Assembly (NCBI GenBank): GCA_002914845.1
Contig: JXTC01000353.1
Span: 6,582-70,581 of the forward strand
DNA length: 64,000 nucleotides
DNA from: Trema orientale
Lineage: Eukaryota; Streptophyta; Magnoliopsida; Rosales; Cannabaceae
Reading direction: 5' to 3'
Below, in pieces: positions 46,560 through 60,130 of this stretch. Each line of letters begins with the position of its first letter. Positions within the stretch are counted from its first letter, which is position 1. The position numbers and the translations under genes were made by a program. The notes under the pieces are model-generated. The model worked only from the letters and a program-made list of their open reading frames with translations, did no database searches and was not told the origin of the DNA.

Positions 46560-47456
46560 AAAATATCAAATTTCCTCTTTTGTAGGCATGATATTCTTTA
46601 CACTAAGGTCATGGAAGTAATTTTTTTTTTTTTCAGTTAGTTATTGCAAAAGGTAAAAGCATCTCCCTAAAGAAAAATTGTTAGAATCGAAGGGGAAAAA
46701 AATTTATAAAAACCTTGAGGAGTTATTTTCTTTAAAATAAAAAGAAATTGAGAGAAAGGAATTGTAGGCATTTCAATTATGAAAATGTGTGAGAAGAATG
46801 AAAGAGAAGAAAAGAAAGAAAAGGAGTGATGGGTATGAACAAGAATGAGAAAAAATGAAGAAAAAAAATGGTGGGACGAGCACAAACAAAAATTTCATCT
46901 AGAGACAATTTAGGAAATATTTAAAGTTTAGAACATAATAATTAACTTTTCAATTTTAATTGAAGGGTAGTTTTAAAAACAGAGTAGGAGAGTAGAAATC
47001 ACCGAATAAATAAATAAACAAAATAACGTACTATTTTATTTACTCCCCCATTTGAACAAAATCATGATTAAATGGGTGGCACGTCCATAAATCCATATAC
47101 AATACGATCAAATGCGTCCATAGGAACATGGACCAACCCAAACCCACTCGTAATAACGATGATCAAATCTCTTCTCACATCATCGTTCTCAATCTTTATT
47201 CTCTCTCGTTGGAAAATGAACGTTACGATGCCACGTGGGGTGGGCCGTACTGAATCAATTTTACATCAGAAAATGTAGCTCAAGAAGTGTATAATTCAAC
47301 AGAGAATAATAGAAGCAAGAAAAAGAAAAAAGTGAAAAAGAAAGGAACAGGAAGAGGCACAAGTCAACGTAGTAAGTTTGAAGATTTGACCAATTCCATA
47401 GTCCAATTCGGTAGTCCAAAACTAGAAGCAGACGGCTGCTACCGAACCCAAACCCC
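46560..47456. other. Spacer and probable promoter of the PSI1-like gene
   Basis: No coding region is supported. The stretch 47050-47460 is less AT-rich and probably holds the promoter and start of the 5'UTR of the downstream gene. Confidence 0.4.
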
Positions 47457-47892
47457 ATGATTTGGAGTACCCAATTGGCTCAAACTATGAATTCTCTCTT
47501 TCTTTATTGTAACGTTTTTGTCAATACAACATCACCCATTGGCTTCTTCTTCTTCTCATTCTTCTTCTTATGGTGTCTCTTTGGAAATTTACTCTTCTTC
47601 TTCTTTCTCATCATCAATCCCAATTTCTCTATTAAGTGTTGGAAATTGGAATCTTGCTTCCGCTTTTTTGGTACGAAACTCTGTCGTTTTCCTCTCTTTC
47701 TCTCTCTTTGACCCTTAAAAAAATACCAGTTTTTGTTTTGGTTTTAGCTCAATAATGAAGGAGAAACCAATCTTTTTGGTTTTTGTTATATGGGTATTTT
47801 GAGATTGGTATTGGGTTTGGTTATGGTGATGATATTTTGAATATATAGTGATATTTGAGTTGTGGGTTTTGTTGGGTGGTATTAGAACTCAA

Positions 47893-50800
47893 ATGGGTGG
47901 GATTTGTTCGAGGAGTTCCTCCAAAGTTGATAACCCTTTTCGGGAAGGAAATGGGCATTTTGATCGTAATAAATCAGATAGAGGAGGCTATCATACAAGT
48001 GTTAAGACCATGGTTACGCCGCCTCCGGTGATTGGAATCAAGGAGGAGAAGCTAGAAGAGCAGGAGCCTGGTGGGTTACAGAAAGTTGATGCTGCAGCTC
48101 CTTATGATGCTGCTGCTGCTACTCCTGATGATGATTTCTACGATGGGATTCCGCGGTATCCGAGGGCGCAGAAGTCTCGGTCTGTCAGGTCGACGCAGGC
48201 GGCAGTGGCAAAGGTTGGTGCATCTTCTGAAGTTTATTATCCTTGTTTTAGTGTTGTTATGCGTCCATTTAAAGTATTTAGGTTGAGTGAACTGTTGCTT
48301 TACTCAAAACGCTGATTATAACTAGCTTTGCTGCTCAGTTTAAGAAGGCATAGAGCAGCCAACCCCTGTTAATTCAAATGCTTATAAAACTGTGCTTTAG
48401 CAAATGAGAATTAAGCCTCACATACATTTTCCTATACCATAGGAATGGCACTTGTAACTCACTGCGCTTGCCTACAACAAGTTGGATTATGATGCCGTTC
48501 AACGATATTCAACTTATGTCGAGTCCTGTATACATCAGGCTTATGGTTTCAATATCTTATATAGCATTACCAGGCAGCTTCATGCTATAAAATTACTCAA
48601 TTTTGACCATTTTATTTTATTTACTTCAGCATTTTGACTAATGGGTTCTTCTAGCGGTTTTTTGTAAATTTGGGGCAAAGGTGGTAAGTGTGTTTTTTCA
48701 GTATAACAATTATACATACACCTTTTTCAGTATAACAATTATACATACACCTTAATCTCACGAGTTTCCCGGGCTATACCCATTGTTTCCCTTGTATGAT
48801 GCTCTTATTCACTATTCAATTACTTCCTTTGAACTACTTAGCATTAGTTGGTATTTCAAGTTTTCAAGTTCTTCCCTACCTTACGAGAAGTGAAATTATG
48901 GACTTTTAATTATTAGTTTCTCTGTTGAGAGTGTATTCTTTTCTTTCTCTCTCTTTTTTTTTAACCCAAATTAAGGTAGTTGCTTTTTGAATCTTTTGAG
49001 TCCTTTTCTGGTTGAACTTTTATCTTCTCAGATTGGTGTGGCTGAGTCCTTGAATTTTGAGTATTGCCATTTTATTTGGAGCTGACATATATGCACCAAA
49101 GTTCAAATGCTTGGCTGGTTGTTAGCTCCTAAAGCAGTTAAACCCCAAATGTGATTCTCTCTCTTGGTCTGTCTTGTTTCAAGCTAATATTGATCGGGCT
49201 GATAATTTACTTTTGCATTCTAAAATGGCACACTTTTTTGAGCAGATTGGTTTTTGAGAATGATTTTTAGTATGTGCCACATCAACATTGCATATATTTT
49301 TGTTCATTGAGAATCTAGTGAGTTCTGGCTCTTAGAAAAGGGCAGTGGCATTACACGAAGGTATCTTAATTACCATGTCAAAATCTTGTTCGTGCAGCCC
49401 AAACTTTGATCTGTACTACACTCATTAAGCAAAAAAGCATTGGTTTTCTTTTTTCCACTTTTGGTGAGCATATTTTTAATCTGAAGTTGTATGACGTAGA
49501 AAATATATGTTCTATGGAAAGATAACAGAAGCCATTTGATGTTCTGTTGTTGCAGGTTTCTGAGGTAAGTTCTCGTTTAGGCAGGGCTGGTACAGCTGGG
49601 TTGGGAAAGGCAGTGGAGGTCTTGGATACACTTGGGAGCAGCATGACAAATTTTAACACTGGGAATGGATTTGCTTCAACAGCCCCCACTAAAGGCAATG
49701 AAGTAGCAATTTTAGCTTTTGAGATCGCAAATACTATAGTTAAGGGTTCCAATCTCATGCAATCCCTTTCAAAGAGAAGTATTCGGCAATTGAAAGAGGA
49801 GGTGCTTCCTTCAAAAGGTGTACAGCATTTGGTATCAAAAGATACGGATGAACTGCTAAAGATTGTTGCAGCTGACAAAAGGTGGGTACTGAATCATGTG
49901 GAAAATAGAACATTTCTTTCAATATGTGGATATAACAAGCTTTGAAAGATAATCCTTTGTAGTACTTTTGTTACAGAATTTATTTTGATTTGCAGGGAGG
50001 AGTTGAAAATTTTTTCAGGGGAGGTAGTTCGCTTTGGAAATCGTAGTAAAGATCCTCAGTGGCACAACTTGGACCGTTATTTGGAGAAGTAATATATTGT
50101 CTCACATTGTACACTTTGGTAATTCAGTCAACTTAGCATTTATGACCCTCATGCCACATACTTATTTGGTGATGTTGCATTTTTATATTCTAGAATCAGC
50201 AGGGGACTTAGTCCTCAAAAGAATTTGAAGGAGGAGGCAGATTCGGTGATTCAGCACCTAATGACTTTGGTCCAGTTCACTGCTGTGAGTGTTATTGTCC
50301 TTTCATAACTAGATGTAAAGCAATTTTTTTTTTTTTTTTTCCGTCGCAAAATGGATAGTTTGCCTTTCTGATTTAGGAAGTGCCAAAGAATCATATGTAT
50401 TAACTGATTCTTAAGTGGCAAATTTATTATGTACAGACCAGTTACACAAAAACTAAAGATTGTTTCGAAAAAAAAAAGAAAGAAAGAAGGGAACTGTAGT
50501 CAGTAAAAGGACGAGTAGTCATCTAATTAAACAAGAGTAAAAAGTGAAAGCTTAAATTCGTGCATATAATGCTCCACTTCCTATAAAAGTATACTTTTTC
50601 TGTACCAGAGTAGAAGCTCATATTGTGTTATAAAATTATACTTTTTCTCTACCAGAGTAGAAGCTCATATTGTGTTGTTCCTCTTCTCAACAAAATGATC
50701 ATCATGAAGCTGTCCAAGTTAAATGGGCTATAGGAAGCTGGTGACTTTTAGATAAATGCTATTTACTGCTTCATGAATCTCTCAACTAATAATTAAAAGT

Positions 50801-50966
50801 TTAGTTTTTCTTGAAAGAACAAACTTAAGCCTGGATGTGCTTATGATAGCCAATCTTGGAAGCTGTTTAGCAGATAGGTCTTTTTGTGGACTGACAATAG
50901 CTAAACAGTTGTTTATATTTTTCTCTGCACATGATCGAAAACTCTATTGGTTGCACCTTCTTTCCT

Positions 50967-51001
<35 letters not shown>

Positions 51002-54000
51002 CTGGAAACCATTTTCTCGAAACAGAGAACTTTTTTAGTAAAGATACCTTGGTTAGAAGGTATTTACTTGTATGTTATTTGTCCTCCAAAAGCATGTTTT
51101 GGTGAGCTCTATGCTGAGTGTTATTTTACTCAAGTGTTGAAGAAAGAGCCAATACTATTTTGGATGCAGGAATTATACCACGAACTGCATGCACTGGACA
51201 GATTTGAACTAGATTATCAGCGTAAGCGTCTAGAAGAGGAGATGTCAATAAGCACTCAAAGAGGTAATTACTGGGTATTGTTGATGATGGTAAATACTGT
51301 TAATGTAGTGACTACTAGCTGTTCCTGTTCTCTGGGATGGTATATACATATTTCTGTGAGTATTGGTTTTGGAAGGAGCAACTACATGTTTTCCATCATC
51401 TGAGTAGTAAAACCTAGTGTGCAACTTATTCTTCTTTCGAAAGTGAAGACTGTCTTGAAATGAAAGGTTGAGGGAAAAGAAACACTTAACAGTAGCTTAG
51501 GAGAATTTTTTGGTAGGGTATGAAACCATACTATACCAGTAATGAATGATTCTAAACAGCCAGATTTCCATCAAAGACCGTCCAATGTTAGCCATTTCCA
51601 CCATAGAAACCTTCTATTTACTAGTTGAAAAGAAATGACTCATTTTTTTTTTTTAAAAAAAAAAAAAAAAAATGAAGATAAACTAAGTCTACTTTAAATG
51701 ATGAAGATTTGTTGCCATGTTATGGTTATTAGTTTTTGTACAATCTGAAATATGACAACTTTTGGGTTACGAACTTGATAACACTTGGACGTTGCAATAA
51801 CAAACATCCTCAATAGCTATTAATTGGTGAGTTTAGCTTTTGTATTTGTATCTATTAGCTTGGATAGTTACAAAAAAAAGGCTTGGATAATGAAGTTGAT
51901 GATATGAAGTATTATAATCAAATACTGTCTGATGTGCATATTCTGCGTTACACTAGCTACTTCCACTATAGAAACCTTCTATATACTAGTTGAAAAGAAG
52001 TAACTTCATTCTTTCTTTTTTCTTCTTCTTTTTTTTTTTTTTTAAAAAAAAATGAAGATAAACTAAGCCTGCTATTGGCTTGGACAATAGAGTTGATGAT
52101 ATGGAGTATTTGATGCAACTAAGTAACTTGATGCCAACCTCGAGTTTTGAGCAGAAACAAATACTGATATATTTTTTAAAGATATGTTTCTTGTTTCCTA
52201 TCTCCTGCATTTTTCTTTTGGTTAATCTTTTGAATTTTGTAACTAAAGTCGGTGTAATGGATAGTTTTTGAAATAGAGATGGTACTTCTTTAGCTGGAGA
52301 ACCTAAATTCTGTCAGCAGTTCTTTCTCTGTATGTAAATGATTTATGATATGGTGAGCTGGCCTTTGCAATCCCATATTCATTGGATTGACTTTGAATTT
52401 ACTTTTGGTGTTCTTTGTAAGGACATTGAGTAACTTTTGTTGGTTGACGTCTGTTCCCAGTCTTTTTTTTTTTTTTAAATAACTCTCATGGACATTGTTT
52501 AATTTTCTTGTTTTTCCCACAGGCGATAACATGGCAATCTTGAGGTCAGAACTAAAAAGCCAAAGGAAACTTGTAAAAAATTTAAAGAAAAAGTCACTTT
52601 GGTCCAAAAGTTTGGAAGAGGTAACTTTCTTCACTTTTTTTTCCCCGCCTTGGGAGGGGGGCTGGGGGGTTTGGGGTGGTGGGTTAGGGGATTTGGGGAA
52701 GAGAGTGATCGTAACTTTCTTCCTTTCATATGTTAGTTAGTAACTGATTAGCATGGTTTTTAGATAGTAGTTTTCACTTTTTAGGTTCAAAAACTGCTTT
52801 TAGGACTGTTCTTGGATAGTACCTTTTATGAGAGTTTTCAGCAAGAGTTGGTCAAAAACTCCTCTATGAAGACAGGAACTTGTGCCATTGAGTAAAATTT
52901 TTCTTAACTCTGTCCTATATCTTTTTGTCTCATATGAACATCGTTGTCCCTTTGAATTTTACGATCTTGTTTAAAATAGTTTTTAAACACTCATTCAAAA
53001 GCTACATTTTCTTTTCTCTTCTTCAACTACCCATAACGAAAAGCTATTCAAAATGGGTATACTGTCCTTGTATTGACATTAAGTACCTTGCCCTGGGACT
53101 TTGTTCTATGCTTAAAGTTATATAATAGGTAATTTAGTATATAGACACCTTGCCCTGGGACTTTGTTCTATTGTTAAAGTTATATAATAGGTAATTTACT
53201 ATAATTGAATTTTCGAAATTTTGATTGCAGGTGATGGAGAAGCTTGTAGACATTGTCCATTTTTTACATCTAGAGATACAAAATGTATTTGGTGGTGCTG
53301 GTATGTATGTATAAGGGTGAATTTATTGCGTTTGTGTTTATTGATTCGTGTTTGTTGCAAGGCACTAATTTTATTTTTATTTTTGTACACTGGAAAGTTT
53401 TATTCAAGAACACTTCCAATGTACAAACTAGGACTATCTAGTATCCACTAAAGACAGAAAGATCTTTTATTGTCTTAAGATTTTTCTTGTTCTCTAGCCT
53501 CATTTATTATAATTGTGATTTGTATTCTCCTTTTAATACAATTTCCATTATGTATAAATGAAGTAAAAGGAACACCAAGTTCCAGATAATATAAAAAGTA
53601 CTTTCAAATTGTTTAGCCAATGAAGGTCCAGAATAAAGAGTCCCCCACAATTTACCTCTCCTAACTCAAAACTTGTTTTCTAAATTGTTTTTGTTCCTTT
53701 TTGAACACATGCAAGTTTGTCATGCTTTTGTATAAACGTAATCCTGTGCTGGCTTCAGTCAACCAGTTCTTGCTTCTATCCTGCAATATGATTAAAGTAT
53801 TGCAGTAATTATACCAATTAATTTTTTGTTCGTTCCTTGGTCATTGATTTGAAGTTTACAATTAGCAAAGTAGCATAAATGTTTTTCCAGATATCATTGT
53901 ATCTTCTTTTCATCTTTGCCTTTATGCATAATCATTTCATCTGTAAAATACTCGTGTACCTAATTAAAGGAGGTGGTGATTCATTGAGTCCCTTTGTTCG

Positions 54001-57000
54001 TGGTAATTTTTGATTTCTGAAAATATTTGATTACTTGTTTGTTACTCAAAAATTAAGACAGCATAATAGGTAGACTTATATACAGTAGGTAGTTAAGTTC
54101 GTTATGTAGAAAAATATATATAATGAAAAGAGAACCAATTAACTGGATTCTAAGATACTAAAGTATAAATAACTAAGATTAAAAGTACTGAAACTTAAAT
54201 AGCATAAAGCGAAAAGATTTAAATATAGCTAAAAAAATAAAGTTTCTGAAATGTACATATTGAAAATAAAGGGGTAAAATATACCAGTCAATTGGAATAA
54301 GCTTGTACTGAAGATAAGATACAATAAGATAAAATACCATGAAACAGGTGATGCTGTTTTGATGCAAAAACTACTATGAACATGAGGTTAGGGTCTTGAA
54401 TGGCTCAACCCTTATAGAGTTCCTTGAATGAGATGCTAGTATGTGTATGAAAGAAGGAATAGATGATGATTTGTTGTTTGAAATATAGCTCGATTACATA
54501 CTGATCAAGCCTTGATCATGCATGTATATGAGCATAGGTATATAAAACATGAAGTAGGAGCCTTTAATGATCAAATTAAAGGTGTTCACTTCACTTTCTT
54601 TGTGATGCAGAAAAGTAGAGATAGATGATCAACCACTTTTGTGTATGTAAACTAATGTTTAACATGCATGAACTAGTACAAAACCTTATAAAATAGGATG
54701 TGGCACTTAGATGATGAACATAAGGTAAAGTATGAGTGAGAAATAAAGACTGCAAGCTGAGATATATGATAAAAGAACAAAGATCAGTCACTGTTTATAT
54801 TGAAACAGCAGCTAATCATGCATGCAAAGTCACAAAAGATCACCTTTTGATGTAAGAATGAAGTTGAATTAGTGATCTTAAGCTAGAAATATAATTTAGA
54901 GTGATGTATAGGAGGTTAGGGGATGTTTTATGTTTATCGGGTGAACTAAAATGTAAGAAAAATGAGAGTTTCAGCCACTGCAGTGACTAGAAACGTGAGT
55001 AGCTGAATGAAAGAGAGAGAGAGAGTAATTGTATATGAGTGTTTTTGTATGAAGGACTTGTTCTCTTTGTGTGAAAAGGCTGCTCCTATTTATAAGGAGC
55101 TGAAATTTGGAGGCCAAGAAATTAGTGGGAGACAAGGCTGCCAAGTGGCGAAAACAATCTTTCCTTGTCTCCTAGGATTTGGTTCCAGCTATAGTTTTAG
55201 TGAAAAACAATGATTAGGCAACATGGGAGTGCTAATAACCAGTTTAGAGTTTTGTAAACTGCTTTAGGAAGCAACCTAGAAGCTGCCACCTCAACGGTTT
55301 CACTCAAAACCAGCAAAGATAAACCAGAAACCACCCGGTTTAGGGGTTAGTTACTAGGGATTAACATGTTACTTGGTTAGGAAGTTTATGCATGTAATAG
55401 TGACTGGTATTCCATGGTTTGGTGCATGTAGCTCACATTCTTATTTTCCTAAAAGGGTTTAGGGCATAGGGTAAGGATACCTTAGCTTAGTTAGGATCCG
55501 TAACCCCTAAAATAAGATTACTCTACTTCCTTTTTCTCTGTTTTTGCTCTGTTTCCAGTTTTAATCATATTCAAGCTTAATCTATCATTGATCAATACTT
55601 AATAAAAATCATTCTAATCAAATTCAGGGATTTACACCAAAACACCCATGAAACTTGATCAAGAGCTAAAAAAAAAAATAAAAAAATCAGACTCATCTTT
55701 GTATTGGTTGTTAGCCCAAACATAATAGTGAAGAATGATCCCAAACAAGATACCATTCAAGTAACAAAGTTTTTCTTTTATTAGGCTGTATTTCGTTTAT
55801 TGTCCGTTGCTTCTGGATTTTAGTGAATCGACGATATTTTTGAATTTGAAAATATTGATGATGATTCTGCAGATGATCATATACCCACAGAGGAAACTAT
55901 AAGCAGTCGTAAAAGATTGGGACCCGCTGGCCTTTCATTGCATTATGCAAACATAATTATTCAAATTGATACCCTTGTAGGTGTACTACTTCTATCGTTA
56001 TCTTCTTCTCATTATGCATCTTATTTGCATGCATGCGTCGAAATTCCAATATACTTTTTCTTTTTAATATTATGGTTAATTAGGGATCCCCCCATCACTA
56101 TTTGTTGTTTGACTCCATTTTTATTTAGACGATTGGTATCTTGAACATTATTAAAGATTGGGCTCAGTAACCCACGTTTGAGCCATGGGATGGTCAACTT
56201 TAGATTTGTGAAGGAGAACAAACTACTGAAAGCAGAGATGGGTAAATAAGATAGGATTAGGTTGATCTTAGAATGTTAACCAATTTATTGAGAGATAGCT
56301 GGATAACTTCCTTGTTTCATGTTTTGGAGTTTGGAAGGGCTTGATAAGATCTGTTGGGATGACTAATGAGAGATTTACATGTACTAGATTTGATAGGAAT
56401 GATACCTTGAGTTTATACAAGATGCGGATAGCACCTTGGGTTTATAGATGCACTAGATTTTCGATTCAATGCAAAAAGAAAAATGTTTCGGTAAAAAGCT
56501 CCTTGGTTTCAGTCTCTTTATGAGTATACATCAAATCAATTAATAAAAATATTAGCAAACAAATAGATGTGTATCTGATACTTTAGGTTTCTTATGAATA
56601 TCACCCCCCTCCTTTCTATTACTTATATGTTTTCTGCTGCTTCAATAACCAGGTAGCCAGATCAAGCTCGATGCCTCAAAATACAAGGGATGCCTTATAC
56701 CAGAGCTTGCCGCCTAATCTAAAATCATCTTTGCGCTCCAAATTGAAATCTTTTCATGTTAAAGAAGAGGTAGCTTGGGTTCTTGTATTTATATTTGGAA
56801 ATTAATTTTATTCGTGCTTCAACTCTTTTGTAAGCGGTGATATTTTAAAGTTATTTGTCATAAACAAAGTACCTTTTCAAGTCCTCACCATCAATGAATT
56901 TGTTCCCTGCAGCTTACTGTTAAAGAAATTAAAGATGAGATGGAAAAAACTCTAGGGTGGCTCGTTCCAGTTGCTACAAACACGGCCAAGTAAGTTGTCC

Positions 57001-57757
57001 AGCTTTTTCTTACCCTATTTCCATGCGTGTGTATATTGGTAGGGTTGCATTTATGAATTTATGGCTAATCATCACTTCGTGGCTTTTGTTTGTGAAAAAC
57101 CAGAGCCCATCATGGTTTTGGTTGGGTCGGAGAGTGGGCAAATACAGGGTAAGTATTGAGGAACCATTCATTTCTTGCTTTGTCCTCTTCTTTTATGTTA
57201 ATTTCTTTGAATGACTTCTGTGCTTTGCTGCTAATTTGAATGATTGTTTGTACAGTTCTGATGGGAACCGAAAGCCAGCTATTCAAGCTGAGATAATGCG
57301 AATCGAGACACTCCACCATGCGGATAAGGATAAAACAGAATCCTGCGTACTTGAGATGTTGTTGTGGCTTCACCATTTAGCCACTAAAAGCAAATCTACC
57401 AGCAACGCGGAGGACAACAAGTCACCATTGAAGTCCACCTCTGTTCCAAAGGCAAATCAGCAACCCAAGGACAATGCTCAGTCAGCCGTGCTAACGCCCG
57501 AAGACCAGGAGATGCTGCAAGCTGTAACCAAGAAAAGACGGGCTCCTGGTATCAGTAAAAGTCAGGACTTCGATTTTGAGAAGACCAGTTTGAGAAAATG
57601 CAGCTCACTGACTCGGAGTAGCAGCTACTCCCCTAAGGGAGAAAGCAGGGCGCCATTACCTTTTAATCGGCTTTCTTCTGGGGTTCGTGTTCTGGATTTC
57701 GCTATCAACAAGGAGAAAGTATTGGATATCATAGACCGAGTGGAAACACACAGATAG
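47893..57757 (+). CDS. PSI1: PSK SIMULATOR-like protein (DUF3475/DUF668), 12 exons, complete
   Basis: Hand-spliced exons are 47893-48213, 49556-49881, 49996-50088, 50194-50284, 51170-51263, 52523-52620, 53231-53300, 55873-55976, 56653-56769, 56913-56989, 57104-57148 and 57256-57757. They join in frame to 645 residues, close to Arabidopsis PSI proteins. The ATG at 47893 was chosen because it gives MGGICSRSS, a classic N-myristoylation signal; the upstream in-frame ATG lacks it. DUF3475 lies at about residues 152-208 (EVAILAFEIANTIVKG) and DUF668 at about 380-468 (LGPAGLSLHYANIIIQID). The Ser-rich C-terminus has LTRSSSYSPKG. In Arabidopsis, PSI1-3 promote growth linked to phytosulfokine and brassinosteroid signalling, probably at the plasma membrane. 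Intron 7 (53301-55872) is long and appears to hold a repeat insertion; intron 4 has a ~40-base poly-T run near 50970. The exact PSI member is uncertain. Confidence 0.88.
54040..55700 (-). mobile_element. Probable repeat insertion inside intron 7 of the PSI1-like gene
   Basis: About 1.6 kb differs in composition from the rest of the intron and has no coding potential in the host frame. On the minus strand it contains a strong TATA-like motif (ccttataaataggagcagcc, reverse of 55080-55099), typical of LTR promoters. Borders and duplicated ends were not resolved, so the class (solo LTR?) is a guess. Confidence 0.35.
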
Positions 57758-59765
57758 ATTACAAAAAATGCTATAGGTCATCAGTTCATAATTAGTGGAG
57801 TGATGACGGGGGTGGGGTGAGTGGGGATTTGTAAATGTAGTGTTTTTTTGGCCATTGTACTTAAGAGTAGGAGAAAATAAAAAGTATCTTTTTGGGTTGG
57901 CAATTTTATTCTGAACTCAACTTCAAACACCAAATTATATTGTGAGCATAAGAATATCATGTAGTAGAAATATAATCAGAATATTATTTGGGTGCACAGT
58001 TTGTGGAGTGCTTTGGCATCTAATTTCATGTAATATTTCAGAAACACAATACTGAATCAAAACTAGTTGAACAATGAGATTTGCAGGAATGGTTAGAAGA
58101 GTATTTCTCGTCTTTTTTACTTTTTCTCCTTCCGTCTTCCCAATCAAATTTTGACGTACCAACTTAAAAACTAAAATGTTCAGTAGAACTCGTGTCTTTG
58201 TGCGGTGTGATGAGGAACTAGTAATTGCCACTTTGAAACTCGGAAGGATATTGCTAAAACATGTAGGCCATGTTTACTCATCCGCAAGGAGAACGAGTGG
58301 AAAGGGAATGGAGGGTAACAACAAACAAACGAGTGGAAAGGGAATGGAGGGTAACAACAAACAATAAGAGAAGATAAGAATCCCTTTTCTCAATTATTTT
58401 TCTCAGTTTAATTAGTATGCAAATACATGAAAGAGAAATATTTTACATTTTCTCGTTTCTTAGCTTGCCATTATTAATGATTAGTAAACATGCTTGTAAT
58501 TTCTCACACATTTGTTTATACAGCGAGAAAACTTTTCTAGAAACTATCTTTATTTGCCAATTTTCTATTTAGATTTTTCTTTTTAATATACAAGTTACAA
58601 ACCCAGATTTCTTTTTAAAGTGTTTTTTTAAATATTTATTTTCCCTAAGAGAAACTATTTAAAGCTCTTTATTTTTATTATTATAATGCAGTACTGAAAA
58701 GTGGAAGGAGAAGGAAAAAAAAACGAGTAATTATACTTTCTTTTTTTTTTTTTTTTTTGAGGAAAAAGTGTAGGGGGATTTGATTTATGTGAAAATTTGG
58801 AAGAACGATTTTTAGGAGAGAAAATATATAAAATGGAAGAGGAAAATAAGGAGATCAAATGACCCATGTGTGCCACAATTTAAATCTGTTCAAAGGTAGA
58901 TCGATTATAGGAGAGAAAAATCATATTGCTTAAAAGGTATTATTCATTTATTTTATTTTAGAATCAAAATGATACAAATTAATATCTATAACAACTGGCT
59001 ATTTTTTATAATTCTTTTCAAATAAGTTTCCATGTTTTTCTTTTTTAAAAGTAAAATTGACCAAATTTATCAATTTTATGTTGAGTATATTAGACATTCA
59101 CTGAATCATAAATCTATTCTGTATTAATCTTATCAATTCTTCTATTGAGTACATTTAATATCTGATATAGTACGTTTAGACTTGTACTCTAGCCTCTCAA
59201 AAAACTTCAATCAAAGAGTAGGGAAAAAAAAAGTTTCCAAAAAACCCTAGCCTCTCTCTTTACCTGCATCTCCTCCCAACAAAAGGGCAAGTACCGTCCC
59301 GCTTGGAGGCTGAAGATGGAGTCTTCCCTTCTCCTTCCCTAGCTTCCTCTCTTCACCCTCTTTTTTCTCTTCCTCCTTCCTTCTTCTTTTTTCTTTTTCT
59401 TTTTCTTTTTCAGCTTTAATAAAGTCCATATTTAGATTCGGTTTGTAATACTATTTTTTGTGTAGATTTTAGTCCGGTCTAGATCTTAAATCTGAGAATT
59501 CTTCTAAGATCTAGATCTATTTAGTGGTCAGTTTTTGTTTTATTTTCTTTTCTACAGGTATGGATCTCAATTGGTACTAGTCTCATATAGTCTATCAGCC
59601 AAGAATGTAGCGAGGAGTAAGTATTAATATAAGGCAATAGACTGTTGTTGGTCTTTGTTATTTCTTTCTTTTGTAGAATTACGGTAATCCACACATTTGT
59701 TTTAGTTGTGTTTGTGATCTATTATTCATTTTCTTTCTTTGAGGAGTTTGAAGTTGTAATCCAGA
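57758..59765. other. AT-rich spacer downstream of the PSI1-like gene
   Basis: It holds the 3'UTR of the PSI1-like gene at the start and a short tandem duplication (58295-58366). A purine/pyrimidine-biased stretch lies near 59330-59410. No coding region is supported. Confidence 0.45.
58295..58366. repeat. Tandem duplication, 2 x 36 bp
   Basis: The unit gagtggaaagggaatggagg... (58295-58330) is repeated almost exactly at 58331-58366. Confidence 0.9.
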
Positions 59766-60130
59766 TATGTAATTATTGGAATAATTATTGGAGACTCAAA
59801 TGGTGGATTTGCAAGCATGATAATTTATGTTTTTCTATATCTCTATGAATCTAAGAACTTTTGCTTGCATTGTATCCTTTGGTCTACATACTGGAATTGA
59901 TAACATTCGAGATCATGCAGGATTATACACGAAAGATCCTTTTTTGGCTCTCTCTTTAGTCCTATGTCTCTTATCCTTAGGAGATTTTCCTCCACTAGCA
60001 GGTTTTTTCGAAAAACTTCATTTATTTTGGTATGGATGGTAGGCAGACCTATATTTCTTGGTTTCAATAGACTCCTTACGAGCGTTGNTGATTATTGAAA
60101 TTGCTCAGGATACTCTTTTTTAGCTTCTAA
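59766..60130 (+). pseudogene. ndhB: Nuclear copy of chloroplast ndhB (3' part), decayed
   Basis: The sequence encodes IIGIIIGDSNGGFASM, then (after a frameshift at about 59825) [20 protein letters not shown] and [11 protein letters not shown], then [17 protein letters not shown]. These are the C-terminal half of plastid NAD(P)H dehydrogenase subunit 2. A CAG-to-TAG-type stop follows FWYGW. Near 60088 an internal deletion joins the LLTSV region to the last residues (IAQDTLF). The single N in the window (60088) lies at that junction. It is a nuclear plastid DNA insert (NUPT), not a functional gene. Confidence 0.88.

Noticed and set aside
47848..47892. Upstream in-frame ATG for the PSI1-like gene
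   Set aside because: Starting at 47893 gives MGGICSRSS, the N-myristoylation signal typical of the family; the upstream start would bury it.
50960..51403. 188-residue frame in intron 4/exon 5 of the PSI1-like gene
   Set aside because: It is exon 5 read through intron sequence including a poly-T run; only 51170-51263 fits the family.
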